Assembly: GCA_002400085.1 (NCBI GenBank) | Contig: DHEX01000075.1 | Coordinates: 1 to 10,759 of the forward strand | DNA: 10,759 nucleotides | From: Clostridiaceae bacterium UBA4839 | Lineage (GTDB): Bacteria; Bacillota; Clostridia; Clostridiales; Caloramatoraceae | Direction: 5' to 3' | Shown here: positions 5,853-10,759 of the stretch, in pieces | Position numbering within the stretch: the stretch's first letter is position 1 | Layout: the number at the start of each line of letters is the position of its first letter | The notes under the pieces: generated by a model | What the model saw: the letters and a program-made list of their open reading frames with translations, nothing else | Told to the model about the DNA's origin: nothing | The model's database searches: none | Made by a program: the position numbers and the translations under genes

Positions 5853-7289
5853 TTACAAGTTTTGACCGTTTGATTCTATTACATTTTTATACCAGTAAAA
5901 ACTCCTTTTCCTATATCTTTTTAATGTACCTTTTCCCTCATTATTTTTATCAACATAAATGAAACCATATCTTTTTTCGAATTCACCTGTTCCTGAACTA
6001 ACTAAGTCTATTGCACTCCAAGGTGTATATCCAATCACATTTACCCCATCTAAAGTAATGGCTTTTTTCATCTCTATGATATGGCTTCTCAAATATTCTA
6101 TTCTATAATCATCATTGATTTCATTGTTCTCATCTTTTTTATCATATGCACCCAATCCATTTTCAACGATGAATATAGGTTTACCATATCTCTCATTTAA
6201 TAAATTTAATGCATACCTAAGGCCAGTCGGATCTATTTGCCATCCCCAATCGCTAGCTTTTAAATACGGATTTTTAATCTCATGTTCAAATTCACCAGAA
6301 TTGTAGCTTTTCTCTATTGCTGTACTTGAAATTGTTCTGGATTTGTAGTAGCTCATCCCTATAAAATCCACCGTGCCAGCTTTAAGAGTTTCCAAGTCTT
6401 CAGGTGTATAGTCAATATGATAGCCATTTCTTTCCCATTCTTTTAGTGTATATGCGGGTATCTCCCCTCGCACATGGACATCACTATAGAAATATCGATT
6501 ATGCATCTTCTGCAATGATAAAAAGACATCTTCAGGTTTGCAAGTTGCCGGATAAATGGGTATAAAGCTCATCATACATCCAATTTTAAAATTAGGATTA
6601 ATCTTATGTCCTATTATAACTGCCTTTGCACTAGCTATTAATTCATTAATTGATGCCTGATACATTGCTTCGGTTCTATCTTCTCCACTTTTATATACAA
6701 TTCCTGAATTGGTGAAGCTATCAAAATTATCTGCTGTGTTCATTTGATTATTAATTTCATTAAATGTCATCCAGTATTTAACTTTATCCTTATATCTTTT
6801 AAAAACAACTTCCGCAAATCTAGTAAAATAATCAATTAATTTTTTATTTCTGAATCCTCCATATTTATGAGCCAGATTATATGGCATTTCAAAATGAGAA
6901 AGTGTTACAACAGGTTCTATTCCATATCTTAACAATTGGTCAAAAACATTGTCATAAAATTTTAGCCCTTCCTCATTTGGTTCCTCATCATCACCATTAG
7001 GAAATATCCTGGACCATGAAATAGAGGTTCTAAAACACTTAAATCCCATTTCGGCAAATAATTCTATGTCCTCTTTATAATGATGATAAAAATCCACTGC
7101 TTCATGATTAGGATAATATTCATTATCCAATACTCCGGGGGTGATTCTTCTGCTTGTATGAGCATCACCTGCTGTCATTACATCTGCTACGCTGGCACCT
7201 TTGCCTCCTAAATTCCATCCACCTTCTAATTGATGAGCAGCTGCAGCTCCGCCCCATAAAAACTCTTTTGGAAACTCGTTATTCTGCAT
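5853..7289 (-). CDS. bglA: 6-phospho-beta-glucosidase, glycoside hydrolase family 1
   Basis: A full-length GH1 enzyme of 478 residues, expected to split PTS-phosphorylated beta-glucosides (cellobiose-6-phosphate, aryl-glucoside phosphates) in the cytoplasm. The acid/base is Glu178 in TFNEIN and the nucleophile Glu376 in IVENG. Q20, H132 and W424 are at the usual sugar-binding places. Phospho-sugar specificity is supported by Lys439 and Tyr441 in EKRYGFIYVD, by the C-terminal KRSFYWYKNVIESNG typical of BglA-type enzymes, and by the PTS genes upstream. The loop residue that is Ser in some 6-phospho enzymes reads Gly433. I chose the ATG at 7289-7287, 8 bases from a GGGAGG ribosome site. The longer frame begins at a GTG inside that site. 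It is the last gene of the operon, 25 bases after EIIC, with a terminator behind it. Confidence 0.95.
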   Translation of the reverse strand: MQNNEFPKEFLWGGAAAAHQLEGGWNLGGKGASVADVMTAGDAHTSRRITPGVLDNEYYPNHEAVDFYHHYKEDIELFAEMGFKCFRTSISWSRIFPNGDDEEPNEEGLKFYDNVFDQLLRYGIEPVVTLSHFEMPYNLAHKYGGFRNKKLIDYFTRFAEVVFKRYKDKVKYWMTFNEINNQMNTADNFDSFTNSGIVYKSGEDRTEAMYQASINELIASAKAVIIGHKINPNFKIGCMMSFIPIYPATCKPEDVFLSLQKMHNRYFYSDVHVRGEIPAYTLKEWERNGYHIDYTPEDLETLKAGTVDFIGMSYYKSRTISSTAIEKSYNSGEFEHEIKNPYLKASDWGWQIDPTGLRYALNLLNERYGKPIFIVENGLGAYDKKDENNEINDDYRIEYLRSHIIEMKKAITLDGVNVIGYTPWSAIDLVSSGTGEFEKRYGFIYVDKNNEGKGTLKRYRKRSFYWYKNVIESNGQNL

Positions 7290-7314
7290 AAAAAGCACCT
7301 CCCAGTAAATATTT

Positions 7315-8610
7315 TTATTTATTTTTCTTTTCTTCTGCCAAGTATTGCTTATCCAATGCTACAACAAACGGATAATATATCAGTGTAATTAAAGCTATTG
7401 CAACAAGTTGAACAACAGCTCCCTGCCAACCACATAATAAAAACCCGGAAATAACTGGTGGAGTAGCCCATGGTATCGTAACGCCAGTGAACATAGGCAT
7501 GAAGCCAGTCTTTATGGCGATAATAGGTAAAATTACTCCAACCATAGGTGCCAATATAATAGGTATTAGCATCTGAGGATTGAATACAATTGGAACACCA
7601 AATATGATAGGTTCATTTATATTAAATAAACATGGAACTGCACTTAACTTCTCAGTGGCTTTCAATCTCTCTGATTTTGCTACTAAAAACATTGCTATTA
7701 TTAAACCAATTGTGCAGCCAGCACCACCCATTGTTGCAAATTGATCCAACATTGGAGTAACTCCAATATGGCCAGTATTGACTGTTAATTTTCCAGCTTT
7801 AAATAGCTCATAGTTTTCTATAGCATTTGCATTAAGCAATGGGTATAACAAAGAATTAATAACTGTAGGATGTATTCCAAACCACCAAAACAATCCATTT
7901 AATCCTGCAACTATGACCATTGCCCCTGCGGTGCCAGTTATTCCTTGTAGCGGAGTTTGTATTACTTTATATATCATTTCATGTAATGAGGATCCAAATA
8001 CAGAGCAAACTCCATTAATAGCTAAACAAGCAACAACAATTAACAAACCAGGAATCAAAGAACTAAATGATTGGCTAACTGCATCAGGAACACTGTCAGG
8101 CATTTTAATAACCAAATGTTTTTTAATGCAGAGACGGTTAATCTCAACTGTCATAGTTCCTATTAATAATGCTGTGATAACTCCTTTTGTGCCAAGCCAA
8201 GTAAAAGGCAAAACCCCTGTTACTACTTCACCTGATTTTAAAATAGTGTTTTTGGGAGTAACAACAATATATGCAACTATGGCCAATATCATATTTTGCA
8301 ATTCGTTCATTTTATATTCTCTTGCAAGATAAAAGGCAAATGTTGCTGCAGTCATAACTCCAAATATATCATAAGTAGCACTTGTTGCTTGTGAAAGAAG
8401 TGTTGACCAGCCCGCTCCAAAAATGCGGCTCATAAAATCTGCATACCCTGGAATAGGAAAGTTAAGTACTAGCACAAATAACGATCCTATCAACGTTAAA
8501 GACATAATAGACAAGAAACCTGATCTTAAAGCAACAAAATATTTAAAATTTGTTAACTTTGATACAGATGGTACAATTTTTTCTTCAATAAATTTTGTTG
8601 GCGCTTTCAT
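7315..8610 (-). CDS. celB: PTS lactose/cellobiose-family permease, EIIC component
   Basis: A 431-residue integral membrane protein with about ten hydrophobic segments, the sugar channel of a lactose/cellobiose-type (CelB/ChbC) phosphotransferase system. Two family signatures are present: GIHP at 245-248 (His247) and NEPIIFGVPIVFNP at 332-345 (Glu333). They match the substrate-site His and Glu known in the B. cereus ChbC structure. The length fits the family, and there are no fused EIIB or EIIA domains; these are separate genes upstream. The ATG at 8610 is 11 bases from AAAGGAG, a somewhat long spacing, but the N-terminus (FIEEKIVPSVSKL) is typical of the family. The next gene encodes a 6-phospho-beta-glucosidase, so the substrate is most likely cellobiose or another beta-glucoside rather than lactose or chitobiose. 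Confidence 0.95.
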   Translation of the reverse strand: MKAPTKFIEEKIVPSVSKLTNFKYFVALRSGFLSIMSLTLIGSLFVLVLNFPIPGYADFMSRIFGAGWSTLLSQATSATYDIFGVMTAATFAFYLAREYKMNELQNMILAIVAYIVVTPKNTILKSGEVVTGVLPFTWLGTKGVITALLIGTMTVEINRLCIKKHLVIKMPDSVPDAVSQSFSSLIPGLLIVVACLAINGVCSVFGSSLHEMIYKVIQTPLQGITGTAGAMVIVAGLNGLFWWFGIHPTVINSLLYPLLNANAIENYELFKAGKLTVNTGHIGVTPMLDQFATMGGAGCTIGLIIAMFLVAKSERLKATEKLSAVPCLFNINEPIIFGVPIVFNPQMLIPIILAPMVGVILPIIAIKTGFMPMFTGVTIPWATPPVISGFLLCGWQGAVVQLVAIALITLIYYPFVVALDKQYLAEEKKNK

Positions 8611-8664
8611 TCAATTATCTACTCCTTTTCTGAGTATTTAGTTAAATAATTTAAAAAATACTTT

Positions 8665-8976
8665 TTAAAGTTCTAATGCCTTTTTTAGGATCACATCGCC
8701 TCGCATCAATCCGTAATCGTCCATATTAATAACTGCAACTTTTGTTTTCTTTCCTTTAACTTTTTCTCCAAATTGTTCTTTTGCATATTTAATTTGTGGT
8801 CCAAGAAGAATTACATCTATATCTTTTGTCTCTAGACTTAAATCAGCATTGGACATAGGTTCAGCAAAAATTTCAGCATCTATGCCCTCCTTTGCAGCAG
8901 CTTCACGCATCTTTTTTACTAATATACTTGTACTCATTCCATGGGTACAAACCAACATAATAGTTTTTTTTGCCAT
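8665..8976 (-). CDS. celA: PTS lactose/cellobiose-family EIIB component
   Basis: A 103-residue soluble protein that takes phosphate from EIIA and passes it to the sugar bound in EIIC. The phosphorylated cysteine is Cys10 in MLVCTHGMSTSILV, the standard P-loop of cellobiose-type EIIB. The segment DVILLGPQIKYAKEQF (from about residue 55) is also characteristic, and the length equals that of ChbB/CelA proteins. A GGAGG ribosome site lies 8 bases before the ATG. It is 24 bases after the EIIA gene and 54 bases before the EIIC gene. The latter gap can form an AT-only hairpin. Confidence 0.95.
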   Translation of the reverse strand: MAKKTIMLVCTHGMSTSILVKKMREAAAKEGIDAEIFAEPMSNADLSLETKDIDVILLGPQIKYAKEQFGEKVKGKKTKVAVINMDDYGLMRGDVILKKALEL

Positions 8977-9000
8977 TTTTTAACCCTCCAATAATAATAT

Positions 9001-9369
9001 TTATTTGTTTTTTAGATCATAAATCATTTTATAAAGTGATATAAATTCTTTTGCATCATCAATGGCCATGGTAGCCATTGTCAAATGATCTAATGCATGA
9101 ATTAATATGATATTAATATCATTTTTTTTACCGTTTGCTTCATCCGTTAATAAACTTGTTTGAATATTATGAGACTTGATAAGAGTTTCATTTGCTTCTT
9201 TTAATAAGTCTTCAGCCTCGTTAAATTTAAACTCTCTAGCTTTTTTAGTAGCCTCCATAGCACTGCTTCTCGCATCACCAGCAGTTGAAATCACCTGAAA
9301 GGCTGTTAGATATTTAGCGTCATCTACGCTTGTTTCGTTTTTGTTGTTTTTTACATTTTTATCAGTCAT
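9001..9369 (-). CDS. celC: PTS lactose/cellobiose-family EIIA component
   Basis: A 122-residue all-alpha protein of the EIIA-Lac/ChbA family. These form trimers and carry phosphate from HPr to EIIB. The phosphorylated His is His91 in ILIHALDHLTMA; Asp94, the trimer metal ligand in the Lactococcus protein, and His95 are kept. The family motif is almost always HAQDH, and here Gln is replaced by Leu93. About 18 hydrophilic residues precede the core (which begins near AFQVISTAGDARSSAMEA), like the short N-terminal extension of E. coli ChbA. The ribosome site AAGGGTGAT is 8 bases before the ATG. An out-of-frame ATG overlapping that site would give only a five-residue peptide. It is the first gene of the operon, behind the promoter at 9463-9491. 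Confidence 0.93.
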   Translation of the reverse strand: MTDKNVKNNKNETSVDDAKYLTAFQVISTAGDARSSAMEATKKAREFKFNEAEDLLKEANETLIKSHNIQTSLLTDEANGKKNDINIILIHALDHLTMATMAIDDAKEFISLYKMIYDLKNK

Positions 9370-9417
9370 TATTTTGCATCACCCTTTTATTTTTAATAAT
9401 TAGTATATTTGTGTAGG

Positions 9418-9451
9418 AAAAAGAATGGCAATGTTATCATTGCCACTTTTT
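9418..9451 (-). terminator. Hairpin at the 5' end of the PTS operon transcript
   Basis: Perfect 8-base arms (9426-9433 and 9438-9445, core TGGCAATG) with a 4-base loop, extended by AAAAAG/CTTTTT pairing across a 2-base bulge. On the minus strand the 3' side ends in UUCUUUUU, so it has the form of a rho-independent terminator. It would begin about 5 bases after the predicted transcription start. It may be an attenuator, an mRNA-stabilising 5' stem, or a barrier to transcription from upstream. Confidence 0.6.
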
Positions 9452-9462
9452 CTAATAATTTT

Positions 9463-9491
9463 ATTATAGCCTTTATCCTATTCCCCCTTGG
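9463..9491 (-). promoter_or_regulatory. Promoter of the beta-glucoside PTS operon
   Basis: The minus strand has a perfect -10 TATAAT (9468-9463). At 17 bases upstream the -35 position reads CCAAGG (9491-9486), far from TTGACA. A perfect -10 with no -35 is the usual picture of an activator-dependent promoter, which fits the PRD-type regulator upstream. Predicted start is near 9456. Confidence 0.65.
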
Positions 9492-9493
9492 GC

Positions 9494-9539
9494 TAATCAT
9501 TTTCCATATCCCTCCGGAAAAATTCCTACCAAATGATTA
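9494..9539. promoter_or_regulatory. Dyad symmetries upstream of the PTS promoter, candidate activator site
   Basis: A perfect 9-base inverted repeat (TAATCATTT at 9494-9502, AAATGATTA at 9531-9539) is centred about 60 bases upstream of the predicted start. Inside it are a TTTTCC-N10-GGAAAA dyad (9500-9505, 9516-9521) and a GGAA-AAA-TTCC dyad (9516-9526). The position just upstream of a -35 lacking consensus suits a LicR/ManR-type activator. Assigning it to that protein is inference. Confidence 0.4.
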
Positions 9540-9576
9540 AGTGCCAGACATATCAACTTGCCATATGTCTAGCACT
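9540..9576. repeat. REP-like inverted repeat (AGTGCCAG family)
   Basis: Fourteen-base arms (9540-9553 and 9563-9576) pair with one mismatch around the loop CAACTTGCC. The arm begins AGTGCCAGACA. Related copies of that motif recur up to 9676, so this is one unit of a larger repeat composite. Confidence 0.85.
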
Positions 9577-9593
9577 ATTTTGCACGATATGCC

Positions 9594-9615
9594 ACTTGCC
9601 TGGCACTTGCCTGGC
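9594..9615. repeat. Tandem 11-base repeat complementary to a motif at 9667-9677
   Basis: ACTTGCCTGGC occurs twice head to tail (9594-9604, 9605-9615) and is followed by ACT. Its complement, with one change, is TGCCAGACAAG at 9667-9677, so the segment can fold back on itself. The unit is the same AGTGCCAGGCA motif seen in the adjacent hairpin. Confidence 0.85.
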
Positions 9616-9679
9616 ACTATTTGAGCGTTCGCTTTCCCGTTCACAAAGAAGCCCTAAGTTAGAAAATGCCAGACAAGCC

Positions 9680-9755
9680 GTAGGGAACGGTCTTGACCGT
9701 TCCGCCCCCTGGTTTCTGATCATTGCCCAGAGGAACGGTCAAGACCATTCCCTAC
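9680..9755. repeat. G+C-rich inverted repeat with self-palindromic arms (REP/BIME-like)
   Basis: Arms of 24 bases (9680-9703 and 9732-9755) pair with a single mismatch around a 28-base loop. Each arm is itself a dyad: GGAACGGTC-TT-GACCGTTCC in the left arm, nearly the same in the right. The outer edge reads GTAGGG...CCCTAC. By hand count the block is about 57% G+C, well above its surroundings. The form resembles REP or small MITE-type elements; no transposase is in the window. Confidence 0.88.
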
Positions 9756-9835
9756 CTTCTCATATATTTTTCTTATCTCCGCTGTAATTTGTTCATTAAT
9801 GATTTTAAATTACGAATTGAAGAGACTTTTAAAGA

Positions 9836-9877
9836 GGCTGTTGCGAAATTTCATGATTATGAAATTTCGCAGCAGCC
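9836..9877 (-). terminator. Terminator of the PRD regulator gene
   Basis: Arms of 19 bases (9836-9854 and 9859-9877) pair with one G-U or mismatch around a 4-base loop. The core contains GCGAAATTTCAT, and the stem ends in CAACAGCC followed on the minus strand by CUCUUUAAAAG. It lies 16 bases past the regulator stop codon. The U tract is imperfect, but the stem is very strong. Confidence 0.85.
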
Positions 9878-9893
9878 CTAAACACGATGATAT

Positions 9894-10759
9894 TTAATAC
9901 TCACACATCAATTGAATTAATTCTTCCGGTAAGTTACATTCAATTAATTTCTGCACTGCCGTTTTATCCTCAATGATATCAATTAACTGTTGATACACTT
10001 GGTTTAAATCGCCCGTATATCCTTTCCTTATATTTAACAAGCAAACAAATTGAACCTTTCTTTGCTTGTCCCATTGAATTGGATTTTTCAATGTGCAAAT
10101 CGTCCAAAATGTTTCGTTTGTATCAAGTTTCATGGGATGAGGAAGAGCTACCAAGTTTTCAAAACTTGTTGACGCTACATTTTCTCTTTCTAAAACAAAG
10201 CTTTCATAATTATGTGAAACCAGACCCTGCTTTTCTAACTCGCTGCACAAATATTGAATTACACCTTTTTTATTATTTATATCTTTATGGATAAATACCC
10301 TTGATGAATTTAAAAGCAAATGCATATCAACTTTATTTGAAAACAACTTTTCTTTTATCCCCTTTACATCTTTATCTGATAAAAAGATATCAACCTTTTG
10401 GACAGGTACTCCCCACTTATCTTCGATTGGAATGGTACTGATAATCATATCAATTGAAGATAAGTCATATGATTCAAGATTATAGCAGCTAATTGTATCC
10501 ACTATTTCAATATGATCTCCAAATACCTTTTGCAATCGATTATAAAGTATTTTTGCACTTCCCATCCCAGTTGCACAAACAACCAAGACTCTTTTTTTAA
10601 CACTTTTATTGCCCTCCATCCGCTCTAAAGCTGCTTCAATATGAAGTGCAATATATGCAGTTTCATTCATATCCACCTCTTTATGGATGTATGATTCAAT
10701 ACATTTACTTGCAACAATTGCTCCTTCAAATGCACGGGGACATTTTAATTTAATTTCAT
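9894..10759 (-). CDS. PRD-containing transcriptional regulator with EIIB and EIIA domains, LicR/ManR type (5' part outside window)
   Basis: The C-terminal 287 residues of a BglG/LicR-type regulator. The frame stays open from the GTG at 10676 to the window edge and reads like the family there (CPRAFEGAIVASKCIESYI), so that GTG is internal and the gene is 5'-truncated by the window. Visible order, numbered from the first whole codon: the end of a PRD with its regulatory His at about 39 (YIALHIEAALER), a galactitol-type EIIB domain with Cys61 in VVCATGMGSAK, and a fructose/mannitol-type EIIA domain with His207 in VALPHP. The DNA-binding helix-turn-helix and first PRD should lie upstream. Such proteins are DNA-binding activators tuned by phosphorylation from HPr and the cognate EIIB. 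Adjacency to a PTS operon whose promoter lacks a -35 suggests it activates that operon, as LicR does for lic in B. subtilis. Confidence 0.92.
   Translation of the reverse strand, partial: EIKLKCPRAFEGAIVASKCIESYIHKEVDMNETAYIALHIEAALERMEGNKSVKKRVLVVCATGMGSAKILYNRLQKVFGDHIEIVDTISCYNLESYDLSSIDMIISTIPIEDKWGVPVQKVDIFLSDKDVKGIKEKLFSNKVDMHLLLNSSRVFIHKDINNKKGVIQYLCSELEKQGLVSHNYESFVLERENVASTSFENLVALPHPMKLDTNETFWTICTLKNPIQWDKQRKVQFVCLLNIRKGYTGDLNQVYQQLIDIIEDKTAVQKLIECNLPEELIQLMCEY

Larger units (their letters stand above)
9370..9893. other. Gap between the PRD regulator and the PTS operon
   Basis: A 524-base stretch without a gene. Reading leftward it holds the regulator's terminator (9836-9877), a weak AT-rich dyad (9784-9790 with 9807-9813), a G+C-richer composite of inverted and tandem repeats (9540-9755), dyads that could be an activator site (9494-9539), the operon promoter (9463-9491) and a leader hairpin (9418-9451). 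The only long open frame here (plus strand, 9533-9787) is made of repeat sequence and I do not accept it as a gene. Confidence 0.8.

Noticed and set aside
7913..8332. Plus-strand open frame of 139 codons
   Set aside because: It lies fully inside the EIIC gene on the opposite strand; EIIC family motifs show which frame is real.
8633..8662. AT-only inverted repeat (AGTATTT with AAATACT) between the EIIB and EIIC genes
   Set aside because: Only seven A/T-rich pairs plus a few inner ones and no U run on the coding strand, so not a terminator. It might be an mRNA-processing hairpin, but chance is likely in this base composition.
9440..9540. Search for a catabolite-responsive element (cre) at the PTS promoter
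   Set aside because: No sequence near the promoter matches the cre consensus with its central CG; the same is true of the glpK promoter region.
9533..9787. Plus-strand open frame of 84 codons in the regulator-PTS gap
   Set aside because: It is made almost wholly of the inverted and tandem repeat sequence (repeated LPGTCLALF/CLALFCTICH-like peptides), has no good ribosome site and no family resemblance.
1..10759. tRNA, rRNA, CRISPR array, phage or defence genes
   Set aside because: I saw no tRNA-like cloverleaf, regularly spaced repeat-spacer units, integrase, or toxin/nuclease genes; all recognised genes are metabolic, transport or regulatory.

Overview
The window is AT-rich (roughly one third G+C by eye). 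Every gene I can support is on the minus strand. The codon use, strong GGAGG-type ribosome sites, U-tailed hairpin terminators and gene families point to an anaerobic Firmicute of class Clostridia, probably a Clostridium or close relative. This is inferred from family resemblance, not from a search. It looks like ordinary chromosomal carbohydrate and glycerol metabolism, and no new multi-gene system is evident. The unusual material is in the intergenic DNA.

In order of transcription (right to left): (1) 10759-9894 is the 3' part of a PRD/EIIB/EIIA regulator of the LicR/ManR type, cut by the window edge and closed by a hairpin terminator. (2) 9893-9370 is a 524-base gap. It holds a composite of small G+C-richer inverted repeats, then dyads and a promoter, then a 5'-leader hairpin. 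(3) 9369-5853 is a four-gene operon: EIIA, EIIB and EIIC of a lactose/cellobiose-type PTS, then a GH1 6-phospho-beta-glucosidase, closed by a strong terminator at 5756-5799. (4) 5852-5441 is a promoter-bearing gap flanked by two copies of a 47-base direct repeat. (5) 5440-3950 is glpK, followed by an intercistronic terminator-like structure. (6) 3747-684 is a tight three-gene cluster: a GlpA-like glycerol-3-phosphate dehydrogenase with a BFD-type Fe-S tail, a pyridine-nucleotide-type flavoprotein, and a small DUF1667 cysteine protein. It is closed by a terminator at 632-675. (7) 297-1 is the start of an oligopeptide-type ABC transporter substrate-binding lipoprotein, cut by the window edge.

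The genes fall into two pathways. The PTS imports and phosphorylates a beta-glucoside such as cellobiose, the GH1 enzyme cleaves the 6-phospho-disaccharide, and the upstream regulator, itself carrying PTS phosphorylation domains, is the likely activator. Separately, GlpK phosphorylates glycerol and the three redox genes oxidise glycerol-3-phosphate to dihydroxyacetone phosphate. Both pathways feed lower glycolysis. The glycerol facilitator GlpF and the antiterminator GlpP, often seen next to clostridial glpK, are not in the window.
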